Of a DNA stretch of 64,000 nt, positions 33,843 through 42,809 are shown one piece after another. The position numbers were made by a program, and so were the translations under genes. The number at the start of each line of letters is the position of its first letter. Position 1 is the first letter of the stretch. The DNA lies in NCBI RefSeq assembly GCF_000717185.1, contig NZ_JNYE01000011.1, positions 33,564-97,563 on the forward strand, read 5' to 3'. The notes under the pieces were generated by a model. It did not search any database and was not told the origin of the DNA. It was given only the letters and a program-made list of their open reading frames with translations. The DNA comes from Kitasatospora phosalacinea (GTDB lineage Bacteria; Actinomycetota; Actinomycetes; Streptomycetales; Streptomycetaceae).

Positions 33843-34946
33843 CTAGCTTGCCTCCAATAGGAGTTTGGCCGACTCGGGTCGGCCGCGTTGGGGTGGGGTG
33901 ACCGACCATCCGACGATGCGGAATCGGTCGGTCATGCCGTCCGGCCACCACAGGTCGGTGATCCGGACGCGGGCGGTCGCGCCGAGAAGCGCGGGGGTGA
34001 TCTGGCCGTCGAGTCGCACGGTCAGCTCGGGGACGGTGAGGGGGTGCAGGCGGGCGGCGGCGTCAGCCCGTGCGTGCTCGTCGAGGGTGTCCTGCTGCTC
34101 GACGGTGGAGTAGTCGGAGCTGCCGTCGAGGCGCGGCCAACCGGCCGCGACGTCGTCCTCGTCGACAATCAGCTCGGACAGCAGGGGAGTTGACTCGGCG
34201 GTCTGGTTGCGGTTGACGGAGCTCCCGCGCGACTGCCAGGTGTTGGCCTGGCCGGTGGCGTCGGTGGGCCAGGTGTAGGAGAGGATCGGTCCGGGGTGGG
34301 TGAGCACCACCTCGTGGGCGCCGGCGCGGATGACCGGGCTGCCCATCTGCAGCAGCTTGACCCGCCGGCCGGAGTCAGGGTCGCGGACGGACGCGATCCG
34401 CCACTCGAACCCCCGCTCGGTGTGCGCGAGTTGCTCGATCAGGTCGCGGATGATCGGCAGGTCAAACCGGGAGTACTCCCGATCACGGGTGACCCCGGAC
34501 AGCACCGTGTCGTACTCGATGCCGATGTCGCCGCCGGGCTGCTGTGCGGCGTAGTCGATCAGGTCGCGGACGATGTCGAACTGATCTATCCCGTTGGCGA
34601 GTTGGGAGTCGTACAGGATGCGGCGGGCAAGGTAGCTGTCCCAGGTCGCGGCCTGGAGCTGCAGCGCGAGGTATCCGCGGCTGTCGCTGCCAAGGCTGGT
34701 GGTCCACAGGATTCCGCCCCACCACAGGTCGGCGCCGCGCTCCACCCACAGGGCGGTGCGGCCGGGCACGAGGGCGTCGCGGGCGCGGGCGGCGAGGCGG
34801 CGGTCGGTGATCCGGACGGCGCCCGACAGGGTGCCGGTCCGGCCGAGGAACTCGTCTAGGGAGACGTCCCACAGCGGCAGGACGTCGAGCAGCTGGTCGG
34901 AGCGCAGGTCGCAGATCAGGACGCGGTACGGGGTGCGGATGCTCAA
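33843..34946 (-). CDS. Minor tail protein (Gp37-like baseplate/tail hub type)
   Basis: 367 residues from TTG 34946. [40 protein letters not shown], then [14 protein letters not shown] and [16 protein letters not shown]: the hub-like pattern of the siphovirus ReqiPepy6 Gp37-like family, which follows the distal tail protein in actinophages. It is probably part of the tail tip complex that contacts the cell wall. Confidence 0.7.
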   Translation of the reverse strand: MSIRTPYRVLICDLRSDQLLDVLPLWDVSLDEFLGRTGTLSGAVRITDRRLAARARDALVPGRTALWVERGADLWWGGILWTTSLGSDSRGYLALQLQAATWDSYLARRILYDSQLANGIDQFDIVRDLIDYAAQQPGGDIGIEYDTVLSGVTRDREYSRFDLPIIRDLIEQLAHTERGFEWRIASVRDPDSGRRVKLLQMGSPVIRAGAHEVVLTHPGPILSYTWPTDATGQANTWQSRGSSVNRNQTAESTPLLSELIVDEDDVAAGWPRLDGSSDYSTVEQQDTLDEHARADAAARLHPLTVPELTVRLDGQITPALLGATARVRITDLWWPDGMTDRFRIVGWSVTPPQRGRPESAKLLLEAS

Positions 34947-34972
34947 CTGGCCACCCCCAAAGGCGTGTTAGG

Positions 34973-36118
34973 TCACGCGGCCTCGTAGGTGATCTGAATG
35001 CGCATGTTGGCGCCGTTCGCAGCCCACCCGTAGCCGAGCGAGCCGGGGGTGAACCACCCGAGGTCGCTGCCACGGGTGGCGAAGATCGTTGCGATGCTCG
35101 CGGCGCGGTCGACGGTGGGCTGCAGGGCGTGCCACGGGCCCGACCCGTCGACGTGGCGTCCGGCGCCCTGCCAGCCGACGACGGCCGAGCCCGGGTCGGC
35201 GGAGGGGAAGGGCAGAGAGACCGTGATGCCGCCGGTGCCCAGCGAGCTGCCGGTGCCCCAGTTGATCCACGCGATGACTTCCACGCGCTTGCCGATCCGG
35301 CAGTACCGGCCGCCGACGGTCGAGGCGCCGAGCGCGCTCAGCCCTGCCCAGGTCGGGGTGTAGCCGGTCCAGTTCCCGAACGGCAACCATGCGGTCCCGT
35401 TCCAGCGTTCGGGGCCGTAGCTGGAGTCGCGCAACTGCCCGTTGTACGAGCCGGAGGCGAGGGAGCTCGGGGCGATGCCGCCGAGCGCGGCCGGGTAGGG
35501 CACCCAGGCCGTTCCTGACCAGCGTTCGATCCGGGCGCCGGTGTCGCGCAGTTGCCCGACGTAGGCGCCGGGGACGGTGGAGGCGTCGGGGCGGACGCCG
35601 CCGGCCGCGACGGTGAACACCCGTAGGTCGGTGACGGCGCTTGCCCAGGTGATGCCGCCGTTGCCGGCGGAGATGCCGGCGGGCACTTTCACCTGCCACA
35701 GCGGCAGCGAGCACGCCGGGGCGGCGGGCGGCTGCGGGGCCGCGGTCGCCTGGCCGGGCACGATTTCGACCGTCGCCAGGCTCTTGCCGGTCGAGTCGTA
35801 GAGGGTGTCGTACACCTTGAGCACGACCAGGTCGTACCGGTCGTACTGCGCGTGGCCGGGGTCGAAGGTGAGGACTTCCGGGGCGGTGACCACCGCGGCG
35901 TACGCGCCCTGCGCGGTGGTGCCCTGTACGACGGCGCGGCCGACGTCGAGCTGCGCCTGCATGGCGGCGGTGCCGGTGAGGTTCAGGGGGTTGCCGCCCG
36001 GGATGATGCCGGGGGCGGTGGTGAGCGGGCCGGCGGGGGTCATGGTGCCGGTGGGGGCGGCGCGGGTGTCGGCCCGGGTCTGTCCGGCCGGGGGAAGCCA
36101 GACGGCGCGCACGGTCAC
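34973..36118 (-). CDS. Baseplate/tail fibre protein
   Basis: 381 residues from GTG 36118. The N-terminal part resembles an attachment domain (QYDRYDLVVLKVYDTLYD; SLPLWQVKVPAGIS). The middle holds two related units (YVGQLRDTGARIERWSGTAW and YNGQLRDSSYGPERWNGTAW), a duplicated W-G-T-A-W motif seen in fibre shafts. The C-terminus is beta-rich (GGRYCRIGKRVEVIAWINW), probably the receptor-binding head. Host receptor unknown. Confidence 0.68.
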   Translation of the reverse strand: MTVRAVWLPPAGQTRADTRAAPTGTMTPAGPLTTAPGIIPGGNPLNLTGTAAMQAQLDVGRAVVQGTTAQGAYAAVVTAPEVLTFDPGHAQYDRYDLVVLKVYDTLYDSTGKSLATVEIVPGQATAAPQPPAAPACSLPLWQVKVPAGISAGNGGITWASAVTDLRVFTVAAGGVRPDASTVPGAYVGQLRDTGARIERWSGTAWVPYPAALGGIAPSSLASGSYNGQLRDSSYGPERWNGTAWLPFGNWTGYTPTWAGLSALGASTVGGRYCRIGKRVEVIAWINWGTGSSLGTGGITVSLPFPSADPGSAVVGWQGAGRHVDGSGPWHALQPTVDRAASIATIFATRGSDLGWFTPGSLGYGWAANGANMRIQITYEAA

Positions 36119-36133
36119 GGCGACACCACCTCC

Positions 36134-37033
36134 TTACCAGTAGGCGTGTCGCCAGCGCAGGACGGCGCGGGCGGCGGGGTCGATGGGGGTGTCGGGCGCG
36201 GCCCGGAACGCGAACTCGCTCACCCCGGGCGGGACGACGAGCAGCTGCTCGGGGGCGCCGGTGGTGGTGTAGAGCCGGGAGGCGCCGGCGAGGGTCACCT
36301 CTCCGGTGGCGCCGTCGACGAGCAGCTCGTCGCCGGCGGCGAGCTCGATGTCGTACGACCAGGTGCGGCCGGTGGCGGTGTCGGTGAGGGACGGCCCCGA
36401 CACGGGCCCGCGGAAGGCGAGCACCGCGGGGGCGGGCGCGTCGCCGGCGTTGGTGACGGTGAGGGTGCCGGCCGATCCGGCGGAGCCGAGATCGAGCGAC
36501 AGCAGGCTCTCGGTAGCCGGGTCGGCGGTGACGTGCCAGTCGAGGCCGGCCTCGTCCCGGGGCAGGGCTGTCTCGGCGGACTGCTCGTCGAGGGAGTACC
36601 GGCGGGGGTCGCTCGCCTCGAACTGCAGCGCGCACCCCGCCACGGTGCCGGTGCGGTAGCCCTTCCCGATCGGGATCGCCTGGCGCAGGCAGCGCGCCCA
36701 CACCAGCAGCGGCCCGCGCTCGTCGAGCATCACGACGAGCGGCTGCTCGTCCTCGCTCAGCGCGGTGCCCGCCTTCAACTCCCGCATCGCGGCGCCGATC
36801 CGGCCGCCGGGCGCCCGGATGGTGAGCTTGTCGACGGTGATCGTCCGCGGCTGCGCCCACAGGTCGCCCGGGTAGGCACCGTGGGCGGACGGCCGCGGTG
36901 TGGTGCCGGAGTCGAGGGCCGGCGAGTCCTCCCACCCGGGCAACTCCCGCCACCGGTACGGGGTGCCGGGGCCGAGCAGCAGCTCGCCGAACTGGATGTG
37001 ACCGGGGGCGGTGACGCGGTCGCCGGCAGGCAT
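36134..37033 (-). CDS. Distal tail protein (Dit-like)
   Basis: 299 residues. ALDSGTTPRPSAHGAYPGDL and an alpha/beta N-terminal domain, then a galectin-like beta-rich second half (GTLTVTNAGDAPAPAVLAFR; YDIELAAGDELLVDGATGEV), ending DPAARAVLRWRHAYW. Position right after the tape measure gene and the two-domain layout fit Dit proteins of the Sipho_tail family. Confidence 0.75.
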   Translation of the reverse strand: MPAGDRVTAPGHIQFGELLLGPGTPYRWRELPGWEDSPALDSGTTPRPSAHGAYPGDLWAQPRTITVDKLTIRAPGGRIGAAMRELKAGTALSEDEQPLVVMLDERGPLLVWARCLRQAIPIGKGYRTGTVAGCALQFEASDPRRYSLDEQSAETALPRDEAGLDWHVTADPATESLLSLDLGSAGSAGTLTVTNAGDAPAPAVLAFRGPVSGPSLTDTATGRTWSYDIELAAGDELLVDGATGEVTLAGASRLYTTTGAPEQLLVVPPGVSEFAFRAAPDTPIDPAARAVLRWRHAYW

Positions 37034-37036
37034 GGC

Positions 37037-39475
37037 TCACCACCCCCGGCCCTTCATCTGCCACGCGAGCGCGGCGGCGGTCTGGTCGGGCGACTGGTCG
37101 GGCGCCGCGTGCCAGTTGTCGATCTGCACCAGCGGCCCACCGCCCGCGCCGAACACACCGGCGCCAACCGGGGCCGCAGCCAAGGGGGTTGGGGAGATGC
37201 CGAGTGAAGCGGTGATGTCCGGCGGGGTGGGGACGTCCACCAGGTTGCGCATGGTGCGGGTGAGCGCGCCCTGCCCGCTCTCGATCCCGCGGATGATGCC
37301 GGCGGGAATCCAGCGGCCAACTGCTTTGGCCATGACGCGACTTGGCGAGTGGATGCCCAGCGCCTTGGCGATCGGGCCGGGGATCAGGTTCTTCGCCCAG
37401 CTCATCAGGGTGTCGCGCAGCCACGACCCCATGGACTGGATGCCCGACCACAGGCCGCGCACGACGTCGCGGCCCTTGTCCAGCAGCAGCGAGCCCAGGT
37501 TGCCGACACCGTCCGCGATCAGGCCCGGCAGCGAGCGAACGAAGGCGAGCAGGGCGCCCGCCTTCTCCGCCACGCCGGTACGGATCGAATCCCAGTGCTT
37601 GATGATCAATCCCGCGAGAGTCCAGTTCAAAAAGAATTGGACGATCCGGCCGGGGATGGAGGAGAAAAAATCAACTACCGCATTCCAGGCGGTTGCCGCA
37701 CCGGACTTGATCGAATCCCAATGCTTGATCAGCAAGCCAACCAAGGTGAAATTCATGAAGAGGTCGACGAGAAATCCGGCGACTTCCTTGACCTTGGTCC
37801 AAATCCAATCCCAGGCTGCGACCGTCGCGGAGCGGATGGTGTCCCAGTTGGCGACGACCAGCGCGACCAGGGCGACGACGGCCGCGATGATCCAGCCCAC
37901 CGGCCCCATGGCCATGACCCAGGCCGCGGCCATCCGGGCGGCCTGCAGCAGGCTCTGCACGCCCATCAGCACCCAGGCGCCGACGACCCGCGCAGCCGCG
38001 CCGACCGCGCCGGCGCCCTGTGCGATCCAACCGGCCAGGATCACCGCGTTGGTGGCCAGGAAGCGGACGCCGCTGGCGACGGCCGCGGCGCTCTGCGCCA
38101 CCCACGAGGCGACGACGCTGACACCGGTCGTGGTGGCTTGCGCCGCAAGCACGATCAGCGTCGGCAGCATCACCGCAGTGATCACGCCGGCCGCGATCGA
38201 GAACGCGAGGGAGTGCTCGCGGACGAATCCGGCGCCGCTCTTGAGCGTGTCGCCGACCCGGCCGACCCACGCGGCGCCCGTCATCAGTGCGGGCACCACT
38301 TCGGAGCCGAGCACCTCGACGAGCCCCTGCTGCAGCGACCGCGTGAAGACGCTGAGCTTGGTCGATGCGTTGTCGCGCATCGTGTCGCCGGCCTTCGCCG
38401 CGGCCCCGTCGACAGCGCCCAGGGAGGCGACCGCGGCCGACGGGTCCAGCGAGAACAATGCGCCGGACAGGTCCTCGGCCTGCGAGCCCAGCAGAGCGAA
38501 GCTCAGCCGCGAACGCTCCGTCGGGTCCTTGACCTGCCGCAGCCGGTCCATGATCTGGTCCAGCGCGGCATTGGCCGCCGGCCCGCCCTTGTTGAAGGCA
38601 GCGGCCATCTTGTCCGCATTCAGGCCAAGAGACTTGAGCCCGTCGGCCGCGCTCCCGTCCTTGACCCTGATATTCAGTTCTTTGAAAGCGTCCGCGACGA
38701 TATCCGCATCGCGGGCACCCGCTTGCAGGCCCTGATGGATAAGGCCCATCGCCTGCGCCCCACCAATTCCCAAATCCCGGAATTGCGTGGGGTACTCGTT
38801 GAATGTGTCGAGGAGATCCTCGGCTTTATTGGCGCCGAGCTGCTCGCCGCGTACGAGAATGTCGAACGCCTCGTCGGCGCTTTTGGCCATTCCCGTTTTG
38901 AGCATCTGCCCGACCGCGGTCGCGGTCGGGCCGACGTCGTCGCCGAGAATGTCGGCGACCTGCTGCAGCCGCCCGCCGACCTTGGTCAGCTCGGCGGAGG
39001 TGGCGTTCGCCGGTACGAGGCCCTGCTGCCACAGGGCTTGAAGATCCTCGTTCGCGGCCTCGACGCTGTCGGTGTAGGCGCCGGCGAACAACGCGCCTGC
39101 CGCCTTGCCGAGTTCGGCGGACTGGGCCGAGCTCGCGCCCAGCTTCGCCGCAAGGAGGTCGGTGCCCTTGTCCTGCTCGACGGCCTCGTGCAGACCGGCC
39201 ATCACCGCTGCGCCGATCGCGCCGCCGATCAGGGCGCCCTTGACCTTGCCGAGCGCGTCGGCGATGCCTCCGCCGGCCTTGTCGGCGCCCTTCTCGGCCT
39301 CGTCGGCGATGCCGTCGCCGAGCTCCTGCCCGGCCGCCCGGCCGCCGCGGCGGGCCTCGTCCTCGACGACCTGCGCCGTGCGGCGCACGCCCTGCTCGGT
39401 GCGGCGCAGGCCCTGCTCGGCGCCGGAGTCATCGACGTCGATGACGGCGAGCAGCTCGCCGACGGTGAGCGCCAA
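37037..39475 (-). CDS. Tail tape measure protein
   Basis: 812 residues. N-terminal coiled coil (AEQGLRRTEQGVRRTAQVVE), a TP901-type core (NEYPTQFRDLGIGGAQAMGL; STKLSVFTRSLQQGLVEVLG), several hydrophobic segments (AFSIAAGVITAVMLPTLIVL; GWIIAAVVALVALVVA) and repeated IKHWDSI(K/R)(S/T)G units. It sets tail length; at about 0.15 nm per residue the tail would be roughly 120 nm (inference). It follows the frameshifted chaperone genes as expected. Confidence 0.92.
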   Translation of the reverse strand: MALTVGELLAVIDVDDSGAEQGLRRTEQGVRRTAQVVEDEARRGGRAAGQELGDGIADEAEKGADKAGGGIADALGKVKGALIGGAIGAAVMAGLHEAVEQDKGTDLLAAKLGASSAQSAELGKAAGALFAGAYTDSVEAANEDLQALWQQGLVPANATSAELTKVGGRLQQVADILGDDVGPTATAVGQMLKTGMAKSADEAFDILVRGEQLGANKAEDLLDTFNEYPTQFRDLGIGGAQAMGLIHQGLQAGARDADIVADAFKELNIRVKDGSAADGLKSLGLNADKMAAAFNKGGPAANAALDQIMDRLRQVKDPTERSRLSFALLGSQAEDLSGALFSLDPSAAVASLGAVDGAAAKAGDTMRDNASTKLSVFTRSLQQGLVEVLGSEVVPALMTGAAWVGRVGDTLKSGAGFVREHSLAFSIAAGVITAVMLPTLIVLAAQATTTGVSVVASWVAQSAAAVASGVRFLATNAVILAGWIAQGAGAVGAAARVVGAWVLMGVQSLLQAARMAAAWVMAMGPVGWIIAAVVALVALVVANWDTIRSATVAAWDWIWTKVKEVAGFLVDLFMNFTLVGLLIKHWDSIKSGAATAWNAVVDFFSSIPGRIVQFFLNWTLAGLIIKHWDSIRTGVAEKAGALLAFVRSLPGLIADGVGNLGSLLLDKGRDVVRGLWSGIQSMGSWLRDTLMSWAKNLIPGPIAKALGIHSPSRVMAKAVGRWIPAGIIRGIESGQGALTRTMRNLVDVPTPPDITASLGISPTPLAAAPVGAGVFGAGGGPLVQIDNWHAAPDQSPDQTAAALAWQMKGRGW

Positions 39476-39559
39476 GGCTGCTCACCCCCCTTGCCGAGCG
39501 CAACCTGCGCCGGATGACTCGGACCGGGGAAACCGTGGTGTTCGGCTTGATGCAGCTCG

Positions 39560-40269
39560 CTACGTTCCGGCAGGTAGGCCGGTGATCGCGGCGATGTCCG
39601 CGGGGTCATCGACCACGCGGGGAGTGCGGCTCCACAGGTCGCGGAACCGGGAGTGCTCGTCGAGCCCGCCGAGCAACGTCACGAACCGGCGCTCGGTCAG
39701 GCCGGCGATCTGCTCGGCGCTCAGGTGGTAGGTGCGGGCGAGGTCGGACTCGACCGCCGCCCAGTGCGTCAGGACGGCCGACCAGAAGCCGCCCGGCCCT
39801 TCTTCTTCGGCTTCTTCCGGCGCGCCGCCCGGTTCGGCGCCGGCGCCGGAGCGGCTTTTCCCCGGGCCTTCGCCGCGGACTGCTCGTCGTACAGGGCGGC
39901 TGCCCGCTGCATGGAGACGGAGCCGGGGGAGCGGACGTTCGCGGCCGACCAGATCAGCACGATGCCGAACTCACGGTCGTCCATGCCGTTCTCCGCCCAG
40001 TGGTCGAGGGCGTCCTCGCCGACCAGGGTCCGCAGGATCATGCGGACGTCGTCGGGGTTCTCGGAGTGCTGCAGCCGCTCCATCTGCAGAGAGAACAGCA
40101 GCGGCATGGACTTGGGCAGCCGGTAGGTACGCCCGTACAGGCGCAGCGGCACGCCGCCGCTCCCGCTCTGGCGCTGCTCGGCGAAGAACGCATCGAAGTC
40201 CGCGACGTCGACGGAGACGCCGGCGAAGTGGTCGACCTGGTCGAGGTCGAGATCGTCGTCGAGGCTCAC
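39560..40269 (-). CDS. Tail assembly chaperones gpG and gpGT (programmed -1 frameshift)
   Basis: GTG 40269 overlaps the tail tube stop (GTGA). The zero-frame product has 166 residues and ends at 39769 (YRLPKSMPLLFSLQMERL; basic tail KKPKKKGRAASGRPS). At the slippery heptamer GGGAAAA (39862-39856, read G GGA AAA in the zero frame) a -1 shift opens a second frame that runs to a TAG at 39560-39562 (FWSAVLTHWAAVESDLARTY, then LTERRFVTLLGGLDEHSRF). The pair lies just before the tape measure gene, the classical G/GT arrangement of siphoviruses. Confidence 0.88.
39856..39862 (-). promoter_or_regulatory. Slippery heptamer GGGAAAA for -1 frameshifting
   Basis: It is in the correct phase (X XXY YYZ) in the gpG reading frame, and the -1 frame downstream is open for 98 codons to 39560. 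GC-rich sequence follows, which could fold as a stimulatory stem. Confidence 0.85.
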
Positions 40270-40754
40270 GCGCCACCCCCGCCCGCCGCGACCGGCGCCG
40301 TGCCGGGCTTGCCGCACCGGGTGATGGTGGCCGACCAACTCGTCTTCTCGTTGGTCCCGCCGCCCTGCTCGCCCGGGGTCACAGTGGCGTCCCACAGCAC
40401 CCACGTGGTCTGGCTCTTGTGGCGCCAGCGCACCGGGTTGTGGGAGTCGGCACCCAGCCGGTTCGCCCACTCGCCGTCGATGTACGCCTGGCCGGCGTCC
40501 TGCTGGCCGGTCTTGTCGGCCGCGAACTTGGACTCCAGGGCGATGGTCGCGCCGCGCTGCATGACGTCCTGCGAGTAGTAGCCGTCGTCGTCGAACGCGG
40601 TGATGTCCTCGGTTTCCTCGTTCTCACCGGGGTTGTGAGTGAACGAGTTCAGCAGCCGGATCGGCAGCCACGTCTCGGGTTCGGCTGTGATGTCCTGCAC
40701 CTCGAAGATCCACCCGCGGGCGTCGATCGGCCGGGGTGCGGTGGAGGTGGGCAT
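40266..40754 (-). CDS. Major tail tube protein
   Basis: 162 residues. GWIFEVQDITAEPETWLPIR and EETEDITAFDDDGYYSQDV, followed by ALESKFAADKT and TTWVLWDATVTPGEQGGGTN. This is the small beta-barrel tail tube type found between the tail terminator and the chaperones in actinophages. A short Gly/Ala tail ends the protein. The stop overlaps the chaperone start. Confidence 0.8.
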   Translation of the reverse strand: MPTSTAPRPIDARGWIFEVQDITAEPETWLPIRLLNSFTHNPGENEETEDITAFDDDGYYSQDVMQRGATIALESKFAADKTGQQDAGQAYIDGEWANRLGADSHNPVRWRHKSQTTWVLWDATVTPGEQGGGTNEKTSWSATITRCGKPGTAPVAAGGGGA

Positions 40755-40764
40755 AGGTCACCTC

Positions 40765-41214
40765 CTAGAAAGGTCGGGGGTTGGTGGCCTCGATGTCGAG
40801 GCGGAGGTTCACGACGTGCTCGTGCCGGCCGGCAGAGTCGACGCCGAGCGGGTACGGGGTCTGCTGCGCGATGCACAGCACCAGCCAGAGCCCGCCGGGG
40901 AGTTCGACGCCGGCGAGCCCGTGCAGGGCGGAGAAGATCGCTTCCGCGCGGGTGCGGGAGATACGGGGGTCGGCAGTGCCGCGCACCCGCACCTGCAGCG
41001 ACCGCTCGTCCCACCCGTTCAGCGGGTCCGGCTCGCCGGCACCGTAGAGGGTGAGCTGCACCGCGCGGTCGGGTGCGGTCGGCATCGTCTCGGCGAAGCA
41101 GTCGCCGGCCGCGCCGGTCGGGTCGTAGACGAGCAGGCCGGCGGCGTGCAGATATCGGGCGAGTCCGTCGAGAGGGTCAGTGATGGGGGCACCTCCGCGG
41201 TGGCGTGCTGGCAA
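40765..41214 (-). CDS. Tail terminator / neck protein
   Basis: About 149 residues if the TTG at 41214 is used. The conserved part begins at DPLDGLARYLHAAGLLVYDP and includes LYGAGEPDPLNGWDERSLQV and GLWLVLCIAQQTPYPLGV. A GGAGG sits just ahead of an ATC codon at 41190, so the real start may be a rare ATC. Position between the gp10-like protein and tail tube indicates the tail terminator. The minus-strand operon is interrupted upstream by a plus-strand gene. Confidence 0.68.
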   Translation of the reverse strand: MPARHRGGAPITDPLDGLARYLHAAGLLVYDPTGAAGDCFAETMPTAPDRAVQLTLYGAGEPDPLNGWDERSLQVRVRGTADPRISRTRAEAIFSALHGLAGVELPGGLWLVLCIAQQTPYPLGVDSAGRHEHVVNLRLDIEATNPRPF

Positions 41215-41281
41215 GCGAGGTCGCCTACCGGCTGGCTGCGGGCTATCTTCGGAGGCCCAACCCGTAGAAAGCGATGGACAG

Positions 41282-41536
41282 ATGAGCTCTGGGAGCTTTG
41301 AGCAGTTGGAGGCCGACTACCGCGCGGCGCTGGATCGGACCAGCAAGGCGCACTCGGCCGTCGAGGCGTTGCGCGGGAGCGTCGAACCGCTTGGAGTGGG
41401 CCAGCCCCCGGAGATCTCGGCTGCGCTGCGGGCTGCGGAAGGTGAGGCCCAGCAGGCGTGGAATGCGTACATTCCGGTGCGGGATCGCTACTGGGCTACG
41501 CGATGGGGTCACGAGGGCAACCCGCCCAAGAAGTAG
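41282..41536 (+). CDS. Plus-strand accessory gene inside the late operon, coiled-coil protein
   Basis: 84 residues from ATG 41282. A continuous helical sequence (FEQLEADYRAALDRTSKAHS; AALRAAEGEAQQAWNAYI) ends in a basic tail GNPPKK. It lies against the direction of all neighbouring head-tail genes and just fills the gap between the tail terminator and the gp10-like gene. The minus strand of the same stretch has no convincing phage gene. It may be expressed in the lysogen (a moron). Function unknown. Confidence 0.6.
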   Translation: MSSGSFEQLEADYRAALDRTSKAHSAVEALRGSVEPLGVGQPPEISAALRAAEGEAQQAWNAYIPVRDRYWATRWGHEGNPPKK

Positions 41537-41890
41537 CTACCGCAAGACGCGCCGCACTGCGGCAGCGATGATCTGTTCGACCGTCCCGGACTCTTCGGAC
41601 AAGGGGCGTTCGAGGTACTTCGCGCTGCGGCCGGGGTCGTGTCGGGCGGTCATGTCCTCGTGGACGCGCACGGCGTAGGGGGTGTCGTAGGAAACGGCGG
41701 CGGTCAGCTGCTGCTCGTCGACGGACGCGACGCCCGAGCGTTCGAGGGTGCCCTCTTCGATCGGCACCAGCTGCCGGGAACGCTGCAGGACGTGCTCGGC
41801 CGCGGCGAGCAACCCCCGGGCGGCGCCCGCCCGTTCGGCGCGCAGGACGACGTCGCCGGTCCAGGTGACGCGGGATCGCTGCGGACTCAC
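41537..41890 (-). CDS. HK97 gp10-like head-tail joining protein
   Basis: 117 residues: AARGLLAAAEHVLQRSRQLV, then PIEEGTLERSGVASVDEQQL and the typical SYDTPYAVRVHEDMTARH with a C-terminal helix (VEQIIAAAVRRVLR). This is the pattern of minor capsid proteins of the HK97 gp10 family. Its 5' end overlaps the 3' end of the head closure gene. It interacts with connector and tail at the neck. Confidence 0.78.
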   Translation of the reverse strand: MSPQRSRVTWTGDVVLRAERAGAARGLLAAAEHVLQRSRQLVPIEEGTLERSGVASVDEQQLTAAVSYDTPYAVRVHEDMTARHDPGRSAKYLERPLSEESGTVEQIIAAAVRRVLR

Positions 41891-42207
41891 TCGGCGCTCA
41901 CCTCCCGGTGTGCGGGCACGGGCAGGCCCGGGGCGTCGACGGTGGCGATGCTGATCGGGACCGTTGTGCGGCCCGACGGCAGGGTGATGCGGGAGCCGGC
42001 GGGCACGTCGGTGTCGAGGTCGAGCAGCAGCTGCGCCGAGCTGACGACCTGCCGCCCGTCCGGGGCCCGTACGAGGCGGATCGTTTCCGAGACCAGCGCG
42101 GGCACGTCCTCGTCGGGCGGGTCGTACAGCGGCCCGTACGCCGAGTCACCCCGGTACCGCTCGATGGTGATCCGGTGGCGCAGCAGCCACGCCGGTATGC
42201 GGGTCAC
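41887..42207 (-). CDS. Head closure / head-tail adaptor protein
   Basis: 106 residues from GTG 42207, overlapping the connector stop as GTGA. ITIERYRGDSAYGPLYDPPD, GRQVVSSAQLLLDLDTDVPA, RITLPSGRTTVPISIATVDA: a small beta-barrel stopper typical of SPP1 gp16-like proteins. The neighbours on both sides are connector proteins. Confidence 0.75.
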   Translation of the reverse strand: MTRIPAWLLRHRITIERYRGDSAYGPLYDPPDEDVPALVSETIRLVRAPDGRQVVSSAQLLLDLDTDVPAGSRITLPSGRTTVPISIATVDAPGLPVPAHREVSAE

Positions 42208-42593
42208 CACTCGTGCACCCCGTGCCCGGTCAGGCCGGCCCGCTGCAGCTCGCGCAGCGCGCGGGGCGCCAGGTCGAGCGCGGTCGGCAACGAGCTGTTC
42301 GCCGACAGGCTGACCGATCCGGCGGAGACGGATAACCAGCGGGCCGATGCGCCGGTGCCGTCCTCGCCCGCGGCGAGCAGGTACTCGACCTGCGCGCACG
42401 CGGCGTCGGCGAGGGCCTGCGCGTGCGCGGGGTCGGCGGGGGCGCCGGTGGAGGTGACGGGGTAGCAGGCGGTCAGCAGCGCGTCGTCGATGTCGGCGGA
42501 CGCGCGGGCGAGCAGCCGCTCGGCGTCGGCCGGGGCGGGCTTGCCGGTGTAGGCGGCGAGCTGCTCGGGGGTGGCGTAGGTGCCCACGGCCAC
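42204..42593 (-). CDS. Head-tail connector protein (gp6/gp15-like)
   Basis: 129 residues: YATPEQLAAYTGKPAPADAE, LLARASADIDDALLTACYPV and DAACAQVEYLLAAGEDGTG. This helical pattern is that of the DnaT/gp6-type connectors that sit under the portal. A short conserved tail follows (LDLAPRALRELQRAGL). Confidence 0.78.
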   Translation of the reverse strand: MAVGTYATPEQLAAYTGKPAPADAERLLARASADIDDALLTACYPVTSTGAPADPAHAQALADAACAQVEYLLAAGEDGTGASARWLSVSAGSVSLSANSSLPTALDLAPRALRELQRAGLTGHGVHEW

Positions 42594-42599
42594 CCCCTT

Positions 42600-42809
42600 C
42601 TACTTCGTGCCGGTGCCGCGCCCCTTGGCCGGGGCGGGCGGGGCAGTGGCGGCCGGGTCGTCGAGCTGCTCGACGGTGTAGCCGTGCCGCTGGAAGTACA
42701 GCCGGGCGCCGGCGGACAGCTCGTCGACGGTGGCGTGCCCGTCGGCGAAGTGGACGCCGGCGACGGACCGGTGTTCCCCGCTGGTCGGGGACGTGATCGC
42801 GTAGGCCAT
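42600..42809 (-). CDS. Small head protein of unknown role
   Basis: 69 residues; ATG 42809 overlaps the capsid stop by one base (TGATG). The core VHFADGHATVDELSAGARLY resembles small proteins found after the major capsid gene in actinophages. The tail is Pro/Ala/Lys-rich. Function unknown; a head-completion role is possible. Confidence 0.65.
   Translation of the reverse strand: MAYAITSPTSGEHRSVAGVHFADGHATVDELSAGARLYFQRHGYTVEQLDDPAATAPPAPAKGRGTGTK

Noticed and set aside
37349..39517. Long plus-strand frame opposite the tape measure gene
   Set aside because: Mirror frame of the tape measure gene; its amino-acid composition does not look coding and no ribosome binding site is seen.
41243..41512. 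Minus-strand frame in the gap between the tail terminator and gp10-like genes
   Set aside because: It has no similarity to neck proteins and poor composition; the plus-strand coiled-coil gene explains the stretch better.
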